The notes beneath the pieces are model-generated. The model did not search any database. It was not told where the DNA came from and saw only the letters and a program-made list of their open reading frames with translations. DNA of 64,000 nucleotides from Actinosynnema pretiosum. GTDB taxonomy: Bacteria > Actinomycetota > Actinomycetes > Mycobacteriales > Pseudonocardiaceae. Positions within the stretch are counted from its first letter, which is position 1. Every line of letters begins with the position of its first letter. This document shows positions 51,243 to 60,243 of the stretch, piece by piece. Position numbers and translations under genes: made by a program. The stretch spans positions 310,001-374,000 of the forward strand of contig NZ_JAMTCF010000005.1 of NCBI RefSeq assembly GCF_024171695.1. The letters are read 5' to 3'.

Positions 51243-52889
51243 TCAGGGCGCGCCGGTGCGTGGTCTCGCGCCGCTTCGCAGCGCGGGGATCGACTCCACC
51301 AGCGACCGGGTGTACTCGTGCTCCGGCGCGCCCAGCACCGCCTCCACCGGCCCGTCCTCCACCACCCGCCCCCGGTGCAGCACCGACGCCGTGTGCGCCA
51401 GCTGCCGCACCAGCGCCAGGTCGTGCGACACGAACACGTAGGTCAGCCCCAGCTCCGCCTGGAGCTCCAGCAGCACCTCCACGATCCCCGCCTGCACGCT
51501 CACGTCCAGCGCCGACGTCGGCTCGTCCAGCACCACCACGTCCGGCCGCAGCACCAGCGACCTGGCCAGCGCCACCCGCTGCCGCTGCCCGCCCGACAGG
51601 GTGGCCGGCTTGCGGGTGCGCAGCTCCTCGTCCAACCCGACCGCCCGCAGCGCCTGGAGCACCCGCCGCTCCCGCTCGCGCCGCGTCCCGACCTTGAACC
51701 GCCCCAGCGACTCGCCGACCAGCCGCTGCACCGTCCACGTCGGGTCCAGCGAGGTGAACGGGTTCTGGTACACCAGTTGCAGGTGCCGCCGCAGCGCCCG
51801 CAGCGACGCGTGCGAGCGCCCCGACACCTCCTCGCCCGCCACCCGGATCGAGCCCTCCTCCGGCTCCTCCAGCCCGAGCAGCAGCCGGACCGTGGTCGTC
51901 TTGCCCGACCCGGACTCGCCCACCAGCGCGTGCGTGGTCCCGGCCGGGACGGCGAACGACACGCCGTCCACCGCGCGCAGCGACCCGAACGACTTCACCA
52001 CCCCGGACACCTCGATCTTCGGCGGCCCGGCCGACGCGGCGGCGGTCGCGCGGGCCTGGGCGTGCCGGTCCGGGTTGAGCGCGGGCACGTCCGCGCGCAG
52101 CCGCCGGGTGTACTCCTGCGACGGCGAGGCGAACACCTCCGCCGTCGGCCCGGACTCGCGCACCCGCCCGTCCTTGAGCACCACCAGCGAGTCCGCCCGC
52201 TCGGCCGCCACCGCCAGGTCGTGCGTGATCAGCAGCAGCCCGATGTCCAGCTCCCGGCCTAGCCGACCGAGCAGGTCCAACACGCGCTTCTGGATCGTCA
52301 CGTCCAGCGCGGACGTCGGCTCGTCGGCCACGACCAGCGCGGGCCGGGGCAGCACGGTCAACCCGATCAGCACCCGCTGGAGCATCCCGCCGGACAGCTG
52401 GTGCGGGTACGAGTCGAACACCCGCCTCGGCTCGTCCAACCCGACCTGCGCGAACACCTCCAGCACCGCCGCGCGCCGGTCAACGTCCCCGTCCAGCAGG
52501 GCCGCCGCCTCCAGCGCCTGCGCGCCGATCGTGCGCACCGGGTTCAGCGAGCTGGCCGGGTCCTGCGGCACGAACCCGATCCGCCTGCCGCGCAGCGGCC
52601 GGAAACCCCGCTCCGGCAACGACAGCACGTCCCGGCCCTCGAACTCGACCCGCCCGGTCGCCCGCCCGGAACCCAGTCGCAGCACCGCGCGGGCGATCGT
52701 GGACTTGCCCGAGCCGGACTCGCCGATCAGCGCGAGCGAGCGCCCGCGCGCCAGGGCGAAGTCCACATCGGACACCACCTCATTTCCGCCGTAGGAGACG
52801 GAAAGCCCCTCGACCCGGAGCAGCTGCCCGGCGTCGGCCCCCCGGTGGGACTCGGGGCGGTCCAGGGTCAGTCTGTCCTGCGGAGCCAT
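51243..52889 (-). CDS. Dipeptide/oligopeptide ABC transporter, fused double ATPase (DppD-DppF type)
   Basis: 548 aa, ATG 52889. Two complete ABC domains in one chain. First: Walker A GESGSGKST, signature LSGGMLQRV, Walker B LVVADEPTSALD, H-loop LLITHDLAV. Second: Walker A GESGSGKTT, signature LSGGQRQRV, Walker B VVVLDEPTSALD, H-loop VFVSHDLAL; ends with the Opp-type C-terminal HEYTRSLVESIPAL. It powers uptake through the two permeases encoded upstream, and overlaps the permease gene by 22 bp. Confidence 0.94.
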   Translation of the reverse strand: MAPQDRLTLDRPESHRGADAGQLLRVEGLSVSYGGNEVVSDVDFALARGRSLALIGESGSGKSTIARAVLRLGSGRATGRVEFEGRDVLSLPERGFRPLRGRRIGFVPQDPASSLNPVRTIGAQALEAAALLDGDVDRRAAVLEVFAQVGLDEPRRVFDSYPHQLSGGMLQRVLIGLTVLPRPALVVADEPTSALDVTIQKRVLDLLGRLGRELDIGLLLITHDLAVAAERADSLVVLKDGRVRESGPTAEVFASPSQEYTRRLRADVPALNPDRHAQARATAAASAGPPKIEVSGVVKSFGSLRAVDGVSFAVPAGTTHALVGESGSGKTTTVRLLLGLEEPEEGSIRVAGEEVSGRSHASLRALRRHLQLVYQNPFTSLDPTWTVQRLVGESLGRFKVGTRRERERRVLQALRAVGLDEELRTRKPATLSGGQRQRVALARSLVLRPDVVVLDEPTSALDVSVQAGIVEVLLELQAELGLTYVFVSHDLALVRQLAHTASVLHRGRVVEDGPVEAVLGAPEHEYTRSLVESIPALRSGARPRTGAP

Positions 52890-53710
52890 CGGCTGATCCT
52901 GTTCACGGAGAGGACGGTCGTGATGATCACCACCGCGGGCGCGGTGACCAGCCACGGGGCCAGTGGGAAGTCCTTGCCCACCGAGACCAGCAGGCCCCAG
53001 TCGGACGCGGGCGGCGGGTCGCCGTAGCCGAGGAACGCGAGCCCCGCGATCACCAGCACGGACAGCCCGAACTGGAGCACCGCCAGGGTCAGCACCGAGC
53101 GGGACGCGTTGGGCAGCACGTGCCGCAGCAGCACGTGCCAGCGCGACCCGCCCTGCAGGTGCGAGGACTCGATGAACACCGCCCGCCGGGTCTTGATCAC
53201 CTCGGCGCGCATCACCCTGGCGAACACCCCGACCGCCGAGACCCCGGTCGCGATCGCGGCGTTCACGGTCTGGAAGCCGAGCGCGCTGACCACGACCACC
53301 GCCAGCAGGAACGACGGGATCGCCAGCAGCACGTCGACCAGCCTGGCCAGCACCGAGTCCACCCAGCCGCCGAGGAACCCGGCCACCAGCCCGACCAGGC
53401 CACCGGCCAGCACGCCGATGCCGACCGCGATCAGCGCGCTGGACACCGACGACGCCGTGCCGTGCACGACGCGGGTGAACAGGTCGCGCCCGAGGTGGTC
53501 GGTGCCGAACCAGTGCTCCCAACCCGGCGGCAGGAACTTGTCGGCGGGCACCCCGTCCACCGGGCTCGCCGAGGTGAACAGGCCGGGCAGCGCCGACCAG
53601 GCCAGCACCAGCGCCACCACCGCGAACGACAGCAGCACCGTCACCGGCAACCGGGAAGGGGTGCGGCGCAAGGCCTTGGGCCGGGTGGCGGTGACCGAGG
53701 AGACGCTCAC
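52868..53710 (-). CDS. Peptide ABC transporter permease, DppC/OppC type
   Basis: 280 aa, GTG 53710 overlapping the stop of the upstream permease. Six membrane helices. WFGTDHLGRDLFTRVVHGT is the DppC N-terminal signature; the EAA coupling loop is ESSHLQGGSRWHVLLRHVLPNA. FLGYGDPPPASDWGLLVS is the typical C-terminal OppC stretch. Pairs with the DppB-type permease to form the channel. Confidence 0.94.
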   Translation of the reverse strand: MSVSSVTATRPKALRRTPSRLPVTVLLSFAVVALVLAWSALPGLFTSASPVDGVPADKFLPPGWEHWFGTDHLGRDLFTRVVHGTASSVSSALIAVGIGVLAGGLVGLVAGFLGGWVDSVLARLVDVLLAIPSFLLAVVVVSALGFQTVNAAIATGVSAVGVFARVMRAEVIKTRRAVFIESSHLQGGSRWHVLLRHVLPNASRSVLTLAVLQFGLSVLVIAGLAFLGYGDPPPASDWGLLVSVGKDFPLAPWLVTAPAVVIITTVLSVNRISRWLRRTD

Positions 53711-54681
53711 GCCGCCACCCCCGCCCGCTCGCGCGCCGCCAGTCCGGTCCGCACGCGCGGGTCCAGCAGCGGGTACACCAGGTCGGCCACCAGGTTCACC
53801 ACCACGAACACCACCGCCGCCAGCGCCACGACCGCTTGCAGCACCGGCAGGTCCTGCGTCGTCACCGACCGCTCCACCAGCGACCCGACCCCCGTCCGCC
53901 CGAAGATCTTCTCGGTGATCACCGCGCCGCCCAGCAGCTCCCCGACGGTCAGCGCGACCACCGTCACCACCGGCAGCGCCGAGGGCTTGAGCAGGTGCCG
54001 CAGCAGCAACCCGGTGCGCCCCAGGCCCCGCGAGCGCGCCACCGACGCGTACTCCTGACCGGCCTCGTGGTCCAGGTTCGCGATCAGCACCTCCGCCACC
54101 TGCGCCGACACCGGGATGCCCAGCGCGATCGCGGCGAACAGCGTCGCCAGCGGGCCCTCCGAGTCGATCACCCGGAACAGCCCGAGCTGGAACGCGAAGA
54201 CGTTGATCAGCAGCAGCCCGATCACGAAGTTCGGCACCGACAGGAACAGCGACGGGAACGCCCGCAGCACGCCCTGCCCCCGGTTCGGCGGCAGGTACCG
54301 CACCCCGGCCGCGACCGCGAACGCCAGCACCAGCGCCACCGCCAGCGCCGACAGCGCCAGCACGACCGTCGACCACAGCACCTCGCCGACCAGGTCCGCC
54401 ACCGGAAGCCCCGAGCGCAGCGAGACCCCGAAGTCCCCGACCAGGAACCGGGTCAGCGACTCCCACAGCTGCTCGTGCACCGGCCGGTCCAGCCCGTAGT
54501 AGGCGACGATCGCGGCGATCTCCTCCTCGGTGAACCCGTTCTGCGGGTCGCGCAGGGTGGAGGTGACCGGGTCGCCGGGCAGCACGCTGATCACGACGAA
54601 CGTGAACGCGTAGGCCAGCAGCACCACCACGACCGCCTGCGCGACGCGCCCCGCCGCGTACCTGCCGTACCCGCCGCTCAC
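53707..54681 (-). CDS. Peptide ABC transporter permease, DppB/OppB type
   Basis: 324 aa, GTG 54681 overlapping the binding-protein stop (GTGA). Six membrane helices. YGLDRPVHEQLWESLTRFLVGDFGVSLRSG is the OppB N-terminal loop; EAA motif YASVARSRGLGRTGLLLRHLLKPS; C-terminal ADLVYPLLDPRVR. Second gene of a four-gene operon in the order binding protein, DppB, DppC, double ATPase. Confidence 0.94.
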   Translation of the reverse strand: MSGGYGRYAAGRVAQAVVVVLLAYAFTFVVISVLPGDPVTSTLRDPQNGFTEEEIAAIVAYYGLDRPVHEQLWESLTRFLVGDFGVSLRSGLPVADLVGEVLWSTVVLALSALAVALVLAFAVAAGVRYLPPNRGQGVLRAFPSLFLSVPNFVIGLLLINVFAFQLGLFRVIDSEGPLATLFAAIALGIPVSAQVAEVLIANLDHEAGQEYASVARSRGLGRTGLLLRHLLKPSALPVVTVVALTVGELLGGAVITEKIFGRTGVGSLVERSVTTQDLPVLQAVVALAAVVFVVVNLVADLVYPLLDPRVRTGLAARERAGVAA

Positions 54682-56342
54682 TCGCCCAGCCAAGCGGTGT
54701 AGTAGTTCGCGTACGCGACCCCGTTGTAGGTGACGCCCTGCAGCTTCGGGGTCTGCACGTAGAGCCGCTGCACGATCTGGGTCAGCGGCACGTAGTAGCC
54801 CTGCCGGAGCACGTGCCCCTGCAGCTCGTCCAGCAGCGGCGCGCGCTCCTCGGCGCTGGAGGAACCGGCGACCGCCGCGCTCAGCCGCACCAGCTCCGGG
54901 TCGGACTGCCCGAGCCCGAACCAGTTCTCGCCCCGGTTGGCGTCGGTCAGCACGCCCGCGACCGTGCCCGCGTCGATGATGCTGCGGGTGACCTCGTAGG
55001 CGGCAACGCCGGGGCTGTTGACCTTGACCCGCTCGCCGTAGGTCACCACGTCGAACGCCTGGATGGCGACCGTGAAGCCGAGCTTGCGCAACTGCTGGGC
55101 GACCAGCTCGTCCACCGACTTCGACGTCGCCAGGTACGGGTTCGGGTACAGCGTCAGCTCGAGCGCCTTGCCGTCCTTGGACCGCAGCCCGTCCGCGCCC
55201 TTGACCCACCCTGCCTCGTCCAGCAGCTTCGCCGACTTCGCCGCGTCGAACGCGAAGTCCGCGCTGCGGTCGGTCGCGCCGGGCACGTTGGACTGGAAGA
55301 ATGACTTCGCGGGCAGCCAGTCCTCGGTGTAGACCGTCGAGATGATCTCCTGCCGGTCGATGCCGTGCTGGAGCGCCTGCCGCACCCTCGGGTCGTCGTA
55401 CGGCGCGACCTTCGTGTTGATCGCGAACCCGCTCACGAACCCCAGGTAGCGCGGCGCGGCGGTGGTGAAGCCCTGCGCCTTGAACGAGGCCAGCTCCTGC
55501 GGCGACGGGTTGTAGGCCACGTCGGCCTGGTTCGACCGCACGGCGGCCGTGCGCAGCGACGGCTCGGCGACGATCTTGTACGTGATCGAGTCCAACCGCG
55601 CGGGACCGCTGTGGGACAGGGCTTCCGGCGCCCAGTCGTAGTCGGGGCGCTTCTTCAGCACGACGCTGTCGCCCTGCTTCCAGGACTGCACGGTGAACGG
55701 GCCGCTGCCGATGTCGTTGGACAGGTCGGCCTGCTCCTCGGCGGGCAGCGCCAGCGTCTTCGGCGAGATCAGGATCGACCCGTGGTAGCCCAGGGTCGGG
55801 ATGAAGCCCAGCGTCGGCGCGGAGAAGAACACCTTCACCGTGCTCGGGTCCACCGCCTCGGACCGCTGGTAGGTCTTCGGGAACAGGCCGATCGGGTTGA
55901 TCCCCTCGTCCGGCGCGCCCTTCGACCAGGTGTCCAGGTTCGCCACCACGGCGCTCGCGTCCACCGGCGTGCCGTCGGAGAACGTGACGCCCTCGCGCAG
56001 CGTGAGCGTGAACTCGGTCGCGGTCTCGTTCTGTTCCCACTCGCGGGCGACCCACGGACTGGTCTTCCCGTTCTCGTCGACGTACACGAGCTTGTCGGTG
56101 ACGTGCCCCCAGATGTGCCCCTGGAAGCTGGAGATGGCGCTGTTGTTGGGGATCCAGGTGTCGCCGAGCGAGTCGATCAGGAACGTCAGGTCCCCGCCCT
56201 GCCTCGGCTCACCCGAACCGCCCTGCCGCGCCGCGACGCCGGAACCGCAGGCGGCCAGCGCGGCGGCGGCCACGAGGCCCGCGACGAGCCGCGTCGCGCG
56301 GCGGGGGGATCGGCGGCGGGGGGACGGGCGGGACGTGTTCAC
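54678..56342 (-). CDS. Solute-binding lipoprotein of Opp/Dpp ABC transporter (SBP family 5)
   Basis: 554 aa, GTG start. Lipoprotein signal with lipobox LAAC (Cys32) after a Arg-rich N-terminus. Family 5 features: GGDLTFLIDSLGDTWIPNN, TLREGVTFSDGTPVDASAV, YKIVAEPSLRTAAVRSNQADVA, ARQALQHGIDRQEI-type segment (here VRQALQHGIDRQEIIS). It captures a peptide-like or cationic solute outside the membrane. First gene of the transporter operon and divergent from a broken molybdopterin reductase gene. Confidence 0.93.
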   Translation of the reverse strand: MNTSRPSPRRRSPRRATRLVAGLVAAAALAACGSGVAARQGGSGEPRQGGDLTFLIDSLGDTWIPNNSAISSFQGHIWGHVTDKLVYVDENGKTSPWVAREWEQNETATEFTLTLREGVTFSDGTPVDASAVVANLDTWSKGAPDEGINPIGLFPKTYQRSEAVDPSTVKVFFSAPTLGFIPTLGYHGSILISPKTLALPAEEQADLSNDIGSGPFTVQSWKQGDSVVLKKRPDYDWAPEALSHSGPARLDSITYKIVAEPSLRTAAVRSNQADVAYNPSPQELASFKAQGFTTAAPRYLGFVSGFAINTKVAPYDDPRVRQALQHGIDRQEIISTVYTEDWLPAKSFFQSNVPGATDRSADFAFDAAKSAKLLDEAGWVKGADGLRSKDGKALELTLYPNPYLATSKSVDELVAQQLRKLGFTVAIQAFDVVTYGERVKVNSPGVAAYEVTRSIIDAGTVAGVLTDANRGENWFGLGQSDPELVRLSAAVAGSSSAEERAPLLDELQGHVLRQGYYVPLTQIVQRLYVQTPKLQGVTYNGVAYANYYTAWLGE

Positions 56343-56432
56343 GGGGGTGCTCCTCTAGTGGTCGTGCGGTGGGCGCTCGGGCACGGCACGAACGTAGGAG
56401 CGGGTCGCGAGCGCGGTCCAAGATGAAAAGGG

Positions 56433-56446
56433 GATGGGTACCCATC
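56433..56446. promoter_or_regulatory. 14-bp perfect palindrome in divergent promoter region
   Basis: GATGGGTACCCATC, in the 174-bp gap between the ABC binding-protein start (56342) and the molybdopterin reductase remnant (56517). Flanked by an A-rich GATGAAAAGG on the transporter side. Candidate operator for both units. Confidence 0.65.
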
Positions 56447-56516
56447 GAGGATGCCGATGGGCTGAAACCGCTGGTCACGGCCGCGCGCCGGTACTGTCGG
56501 CCGGGTGGTCGGGCCG

Positions 56517-58704
56517 ATGTCCAACGGGTGGGAGCAGTCGATGGGGCAGAGCCGGGAGACCAGCGCGCACTGGGGTTCCTACCTGCTGGAGGTCGACGGC
56601 GACGGGCTCACCGCGCGCCCGCACCCCGACGACCCCGACGCCTCGCCCGCGATCGGCAACGTCGACGCCTACCGGCACCGCTCGCGGGTCACCCGGCCCG
56701 CCGTGCGGCGGCGCTGGCTGGAGGACGGGCCCGGACCGGACGGGCGGCGCGGCGACCCCGGCGACGAGCACGTCGAGGTCGACTGGGACACCGCGCTCGA
56801 CCTGGTCGCCGGGGAGCTGCGGCGGGTGCGCGCCGAGCACGGCCCCAGCGCGGTGTTCGGTGGCTCCTACGGGTGGGGTGAGTGAATCACCCGACGGGAG
56901 AAGAGCCCAACCGACTGAGCGGCAGCGGGGCGTCGAGGTGCTGGTGACTCGTGGTCTCGCACTGCTGCGCAGCGCGGGGCTTCGCCGCTCCAACACCTGG
57001 GTGGTGCCCGGCGGGCACAGCAGGCACCTCGGCTCCGACCTCGCCCGCGCCGCCGCCAGGACCACGGAGGTGGTGAGCCTGTCGGCGTGGCGCGACGACG
57101 CGTGGGACGAGCTGGGCGCCGAGTGGGTCGGCGTCCTGCCCGGCACGGACACCGCCGTCATCCTCGCGCTGATCCACGTGCTGGTGGTGGAGGGCTTGGC
57201 GGACGACGAGTTCCTGGCCCGCTGCGCGGTCGGGGCCGACGTGGTGCGCGCGCACGTGCTGGGGCGGGACGGCGGGACGCCCAAGACCCCCGAGTGGGCC
57301 GAGCGGATCAGCCGGGCGCCCGCGCCGGTGATCCGGGACCTGGCGCGGCGGATGGCGCGCGGGCGGACCCTGGTCAACGTCGCGTACGCCGTGCAGCGCG
57401 GGGAGCGCGGCGAGCAGGCGGTGTTCGCGGCGCTGACCCTCGCGGCGTTCCTCGGGCAGATCGGGTCGCCCGGCGGCGGGTTCGCGCACGGGTTCGGCTC
57501 GATGGGCGACTACGGCGTTGGCGTGGCGGGACCACCGCTGCCGACCTTCCCGCAGGGGAGCAACCCGGTGCCGGACTTCATCCCGTGCGCCAGGATCAGC
57601 GACCTGCTGCTCGACCCCGGTGCGACGATCCCGTACGACGGCGGCGTCGTGCGCTTCCCCGACACCCGGCTCGTCTACTGGGCCGGTGGCAACCCGTTCC
57701 ACCACCACCAGGACCTCAAGCGGTTGCGGCGCGCCATGTCCACAGTGGACACGCTGGTGGTGAACGAGACGCACTGGACCGCCACCGCCCGGCACGCCGA
57801 CGTGGTGCTCCCGGCCGCGAGCAGCCTGGAGCGCGACGACCTGGCGGCGGGCGCGGGGGACCGGCGGCTGCGGGCGGTGCGGCGGGTGCTGGAACCGGTC
57901 GGCCAGGCCCGCGAGGAGTTCTGGATCTACGCGCGGCTCGCGGAGCGGCTCGGCGCGGGGGAGGCGTTCACCGAGGGGCTCGACTCGCGCGGCTGGCTGG
58001 AGCGGATCTACGAGCGGTGGCGGGCCGCGCCCGGCTCGCCGCCCGCGCCGCCGTTCGACCGGTTCTGGCGCGACGGCGGCGTCGACCTGCCCGCCGAGCC
58101 CTACCGGGACGCGGTGTTCACCGACTTCCGCGCCGATCCGGAGCGGTTCCCGCTGGACACGCCCAGCGGCAAGCTGGAGCTGTTCTCGGCCGCGATCGCC
58201 GGGTTCGCTCTGCCGGACGTCGCCGGGCACGCGGTGTGGCGCGCGATGAGCCCCGTGGCCGCCGAGTTCGACCTGCGCCTGCTGTGCAACCAGCCCACCC
58301 ACCGGCTGCACAGCCAGCTCGACGCGGGCGCGGCCAGCCGGTCGACCAAGATCGCCGGGCGGGAACCGGTCCGGCTCAACCCGGCGGACGCGCGCGCACG
58401 CGGCCTGCGCGCCGGTGACGTCGCGCTCGTGCGCAGCCCGCAGGGCAGCCTGCTCGCCGGGGTCGCGCTGGACGACGGGCTGCTGCCCGGTGTCGCCCGG
58501 ATGCACACCGGCGCCTGGTACGACCCGAGCGCGCCGCACGTGGCCGACTGCGTCGCGGGCAACGTCAACGTGCTCACCCGCGACGCCCCCACCTCCACGC
58601 TCACCCAGGCCACCAGCGGGGCGCACGTTCTGGTCGCGATCACCCGGCACGACGGCGAGCTCCCGCCGGTGCGGGCCCACGAACCCCCGCCGTCGCTCGG
58701 GTGA
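56517..58704 (+). pseudogene. Broken BisC/TorA-type molybdopterin oxidoreductase gene
   Basis: 5' piece (56517-56885) encodes MSNGWEQSMGQSRETSAHWGSY and on to SAVFGGSYGW, the normal start of biotin/TMAO/DMSO sulfoxide reductases, then stops (GE-stop). The rest resumes in another frame (from about 57010 to 58704): WVVPGGHSRHLG, LGAEWVGVLPGTDTA, YWAGGNPFHHHQDL, ETHWTATARHADVVLPA, LLCNQPTHRLHSQLD, MHTGAWYDPS, all strong family motifs. About 90-100 residues that should follow SYGW, including the Mo-ligand Ser region, are replaced by ~125 bp of unrelated sequence (56881-57005). So a frameshift plus replacement, not a sequencing slip alone. The 3' piece could still be translated but would lack the molybdenum ligand. 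Confidence 0.82.
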
Positions 58705-58774
58705 CGGTCGCTCGGGTGACCGTCGCCCGGCGGGGTGGCTTTGCTACCGTGGGTCGACCGGAGAGGGGAGCCAC

Positions 58775-59065
58775 GTGAGCGACGCCGAACGCGCCTCCGC
58801 GAAGACCCCTCGGCGGTCGGCCAGCCGGGGCAGCCTGTCGCTGGCGCTGACCGCGCTGACCCTGGCCGCCCTGGTGCTGCTCTACCCGCTGGCCCCCGTG
58901 CCCGCGCTCGCCGCGCTGGTCAGCGGGGTGCTCGGGATGCGGGTCAAGGGCGAGCCGAAGGTGCGGCACCTGGTGGCGTGCGTGGTGGGCGGGTTCGTGC
59001 TGCTGCTCTTCGCGGCGGCGCTGGTCGAGCTGCTGCCCGTGAGCACGACGGTGACGGTGCGCTGA
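58775..59065 (+). CDS. Small membrane protein
   Basis: 96 aa, GTG after GAGAGGGGAG. Two hydrophobic regions: SLSLALTALTLAALVLLYPLAPVPALAALVSGVLG and HLVACVVGGFVLLLFAAALVELL, separated by MRVKGEPKVR. N-terminus Ser/Arg rich and cytoplasmic by the positive-inside rule. No family recognised. Confidence 0.72.
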   Translation: MSDAERASAKTPRRSASRGSLSLALTALTLAALVLLYPLAPVPALAALVSGVLGMRVKGEPKVRHLVACVVGGFVLLLFAAALVELLPVSTTVTVR

Positions 59066-59107
59066 GCCGCGACGGCTCCTCCCGGAAGCCGCCACCCCGG
59101 TCCGCCG

Positions 59108-60103
59108 TCACCTGCCCCGCAACGTCCGCGACGGCGTCTCCCCGTACGCCTCCCGGTAGTGCGTGCTGAACACCCCCGGTCTGCTGTACCCCCACCGCAT
59201 CGCCACCGCCGTCACCGTCGTGCTCCCCGGCTCCGCCGCCGCCAGCTCCGCCCGCGCCGCGTCCAACCGCACCCGCCGCAGGTACGCGGTCGGCGTGGTC
59301 CCCAGGTGCCTGCGGAACGCCAGCTGGATCGCGCGCGGCGTCACGTGCGCCGCCGCCGCGATCTCCGCCGCGCTCAGGTCCCGCTCCGCGTTCGCCTCGA
59401 TGAACGCCACCGCCCTGCGCACCGTGCGCGGGTGCGCGTCGCGGCTGTCCTCGGCGGTCGGCCCGGTCGGCGCGGTGGTCGGGAAGGCGTCCAGCACCGC
59501 CGCCGCCAGGTACCGGGTCGCGGCCCCCACCAGCAGCGGGCTCGCGGCGGCCCCCGGCGTGGCCAGCACGCCGTCCCGCACGTGGTCGATCACCATCCGC
59601 AGGTTCCCGGCCACCAGCGCGTCGACCGGCCGGTGGTCGAGCAGCCGCACCTGCTCCTCGCCGCCGACGACCTGGTTCAGCAGCGCCGGGTCCAGCATGG
59701 TGATCGTGTAGCTCGCGCTGCGGGCGCTGCCCTCGTACGGCTGGTCCGGCTGGGCGAACGAGAACAGCTCGCCGGGGCCGAACGTGCCCGGCTCCCGCCA
59801 GTCCGCCGCGCGGTGCCGGGCGATCGTGCCGGACCGGACGTCGCACAGGCAGATCTTGCCCAGCGGCTCCACGTGGTAGTTCATGTCGAACGTCAGCGCC
59901 ACCTCGTCGGCGCTCACGGCTCCGCCCGCCACCCGCGTGATGCGCGCCCCGGACCGCCCCGTCGCGCTGCCGATCCGCAGCGGCGCGTAGTGCTTGATCA
60001 GGAACTCCTCGGTGGTCTCCAGGTCGGTGCTGTCGAACACCACCTGCCCCGCGTCGCTCCCGTCCTCCCGCGAGCCCCCGGCCCGCCCGTGCCCCGCCTC
60101 CAC
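59108..60103 (-). CDS. AraC family transcriptional regulator (AraC-binding-like N-terminus)
   Basis: 331 aa. GTG 60103 follows GGGAGGAGGT. N-terminal domain has DSTDLETTEEFLIKHYAPLRIG and GELFSFAQPDQPYEG, similar to the AraC_binding_2 type (cupin) domain. C-terminal double HTH: AAEIAAAAHVTPRAIQLAFRRHLGTTPTAYLRRVRLDAARAEL and VTAVAMRWGYSRPGVFSTHYREAYGETPSRTL, the full AraC signature. Targets unknown. Confidence 0.92.
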   Translation of the reverse strand: MEAGHGRAGGSREDGSDAGQVVFDSTDLETTEEFLIKHYAPLRIGSATGRSGARITRVAGGAVSADEVALTFDMNYHVEPLGKICLCDVRSGTIARHRAADWREPGTFGPGELFSFAQPDQPYEGSARSASYTITMLDPALLNQVVGGEEQVRLLDHRPVDALVAGNLRMVIDHVRDGVLATPGAAASPLLVGAATRYLAAAVLDAFPTTAPTGPTAEDSRDAHPRTVRRAVAFIEANAERDLSAAEIAAAAHVTPRAIQLAFRRHLGTTPTAYLRRVRLDAARAELAAAEPGSTTVTAVAMRWGYSRPGVFSTHYREAYGETPSRTLRGR

Positions 60104-60243
60104 CTGCGCCGACCTCCTCCCGGCGCGGTCCTGGGACCTCCGGGACCGCACTGGAAAGGATGCCAAAACCGGGGTGCGCCCAGCGCCTCGCGTTGTCGCA
60201 CGAAAGGGTGATATGTCCGACTCGCCGGGGCCGTGCTGCCCGC

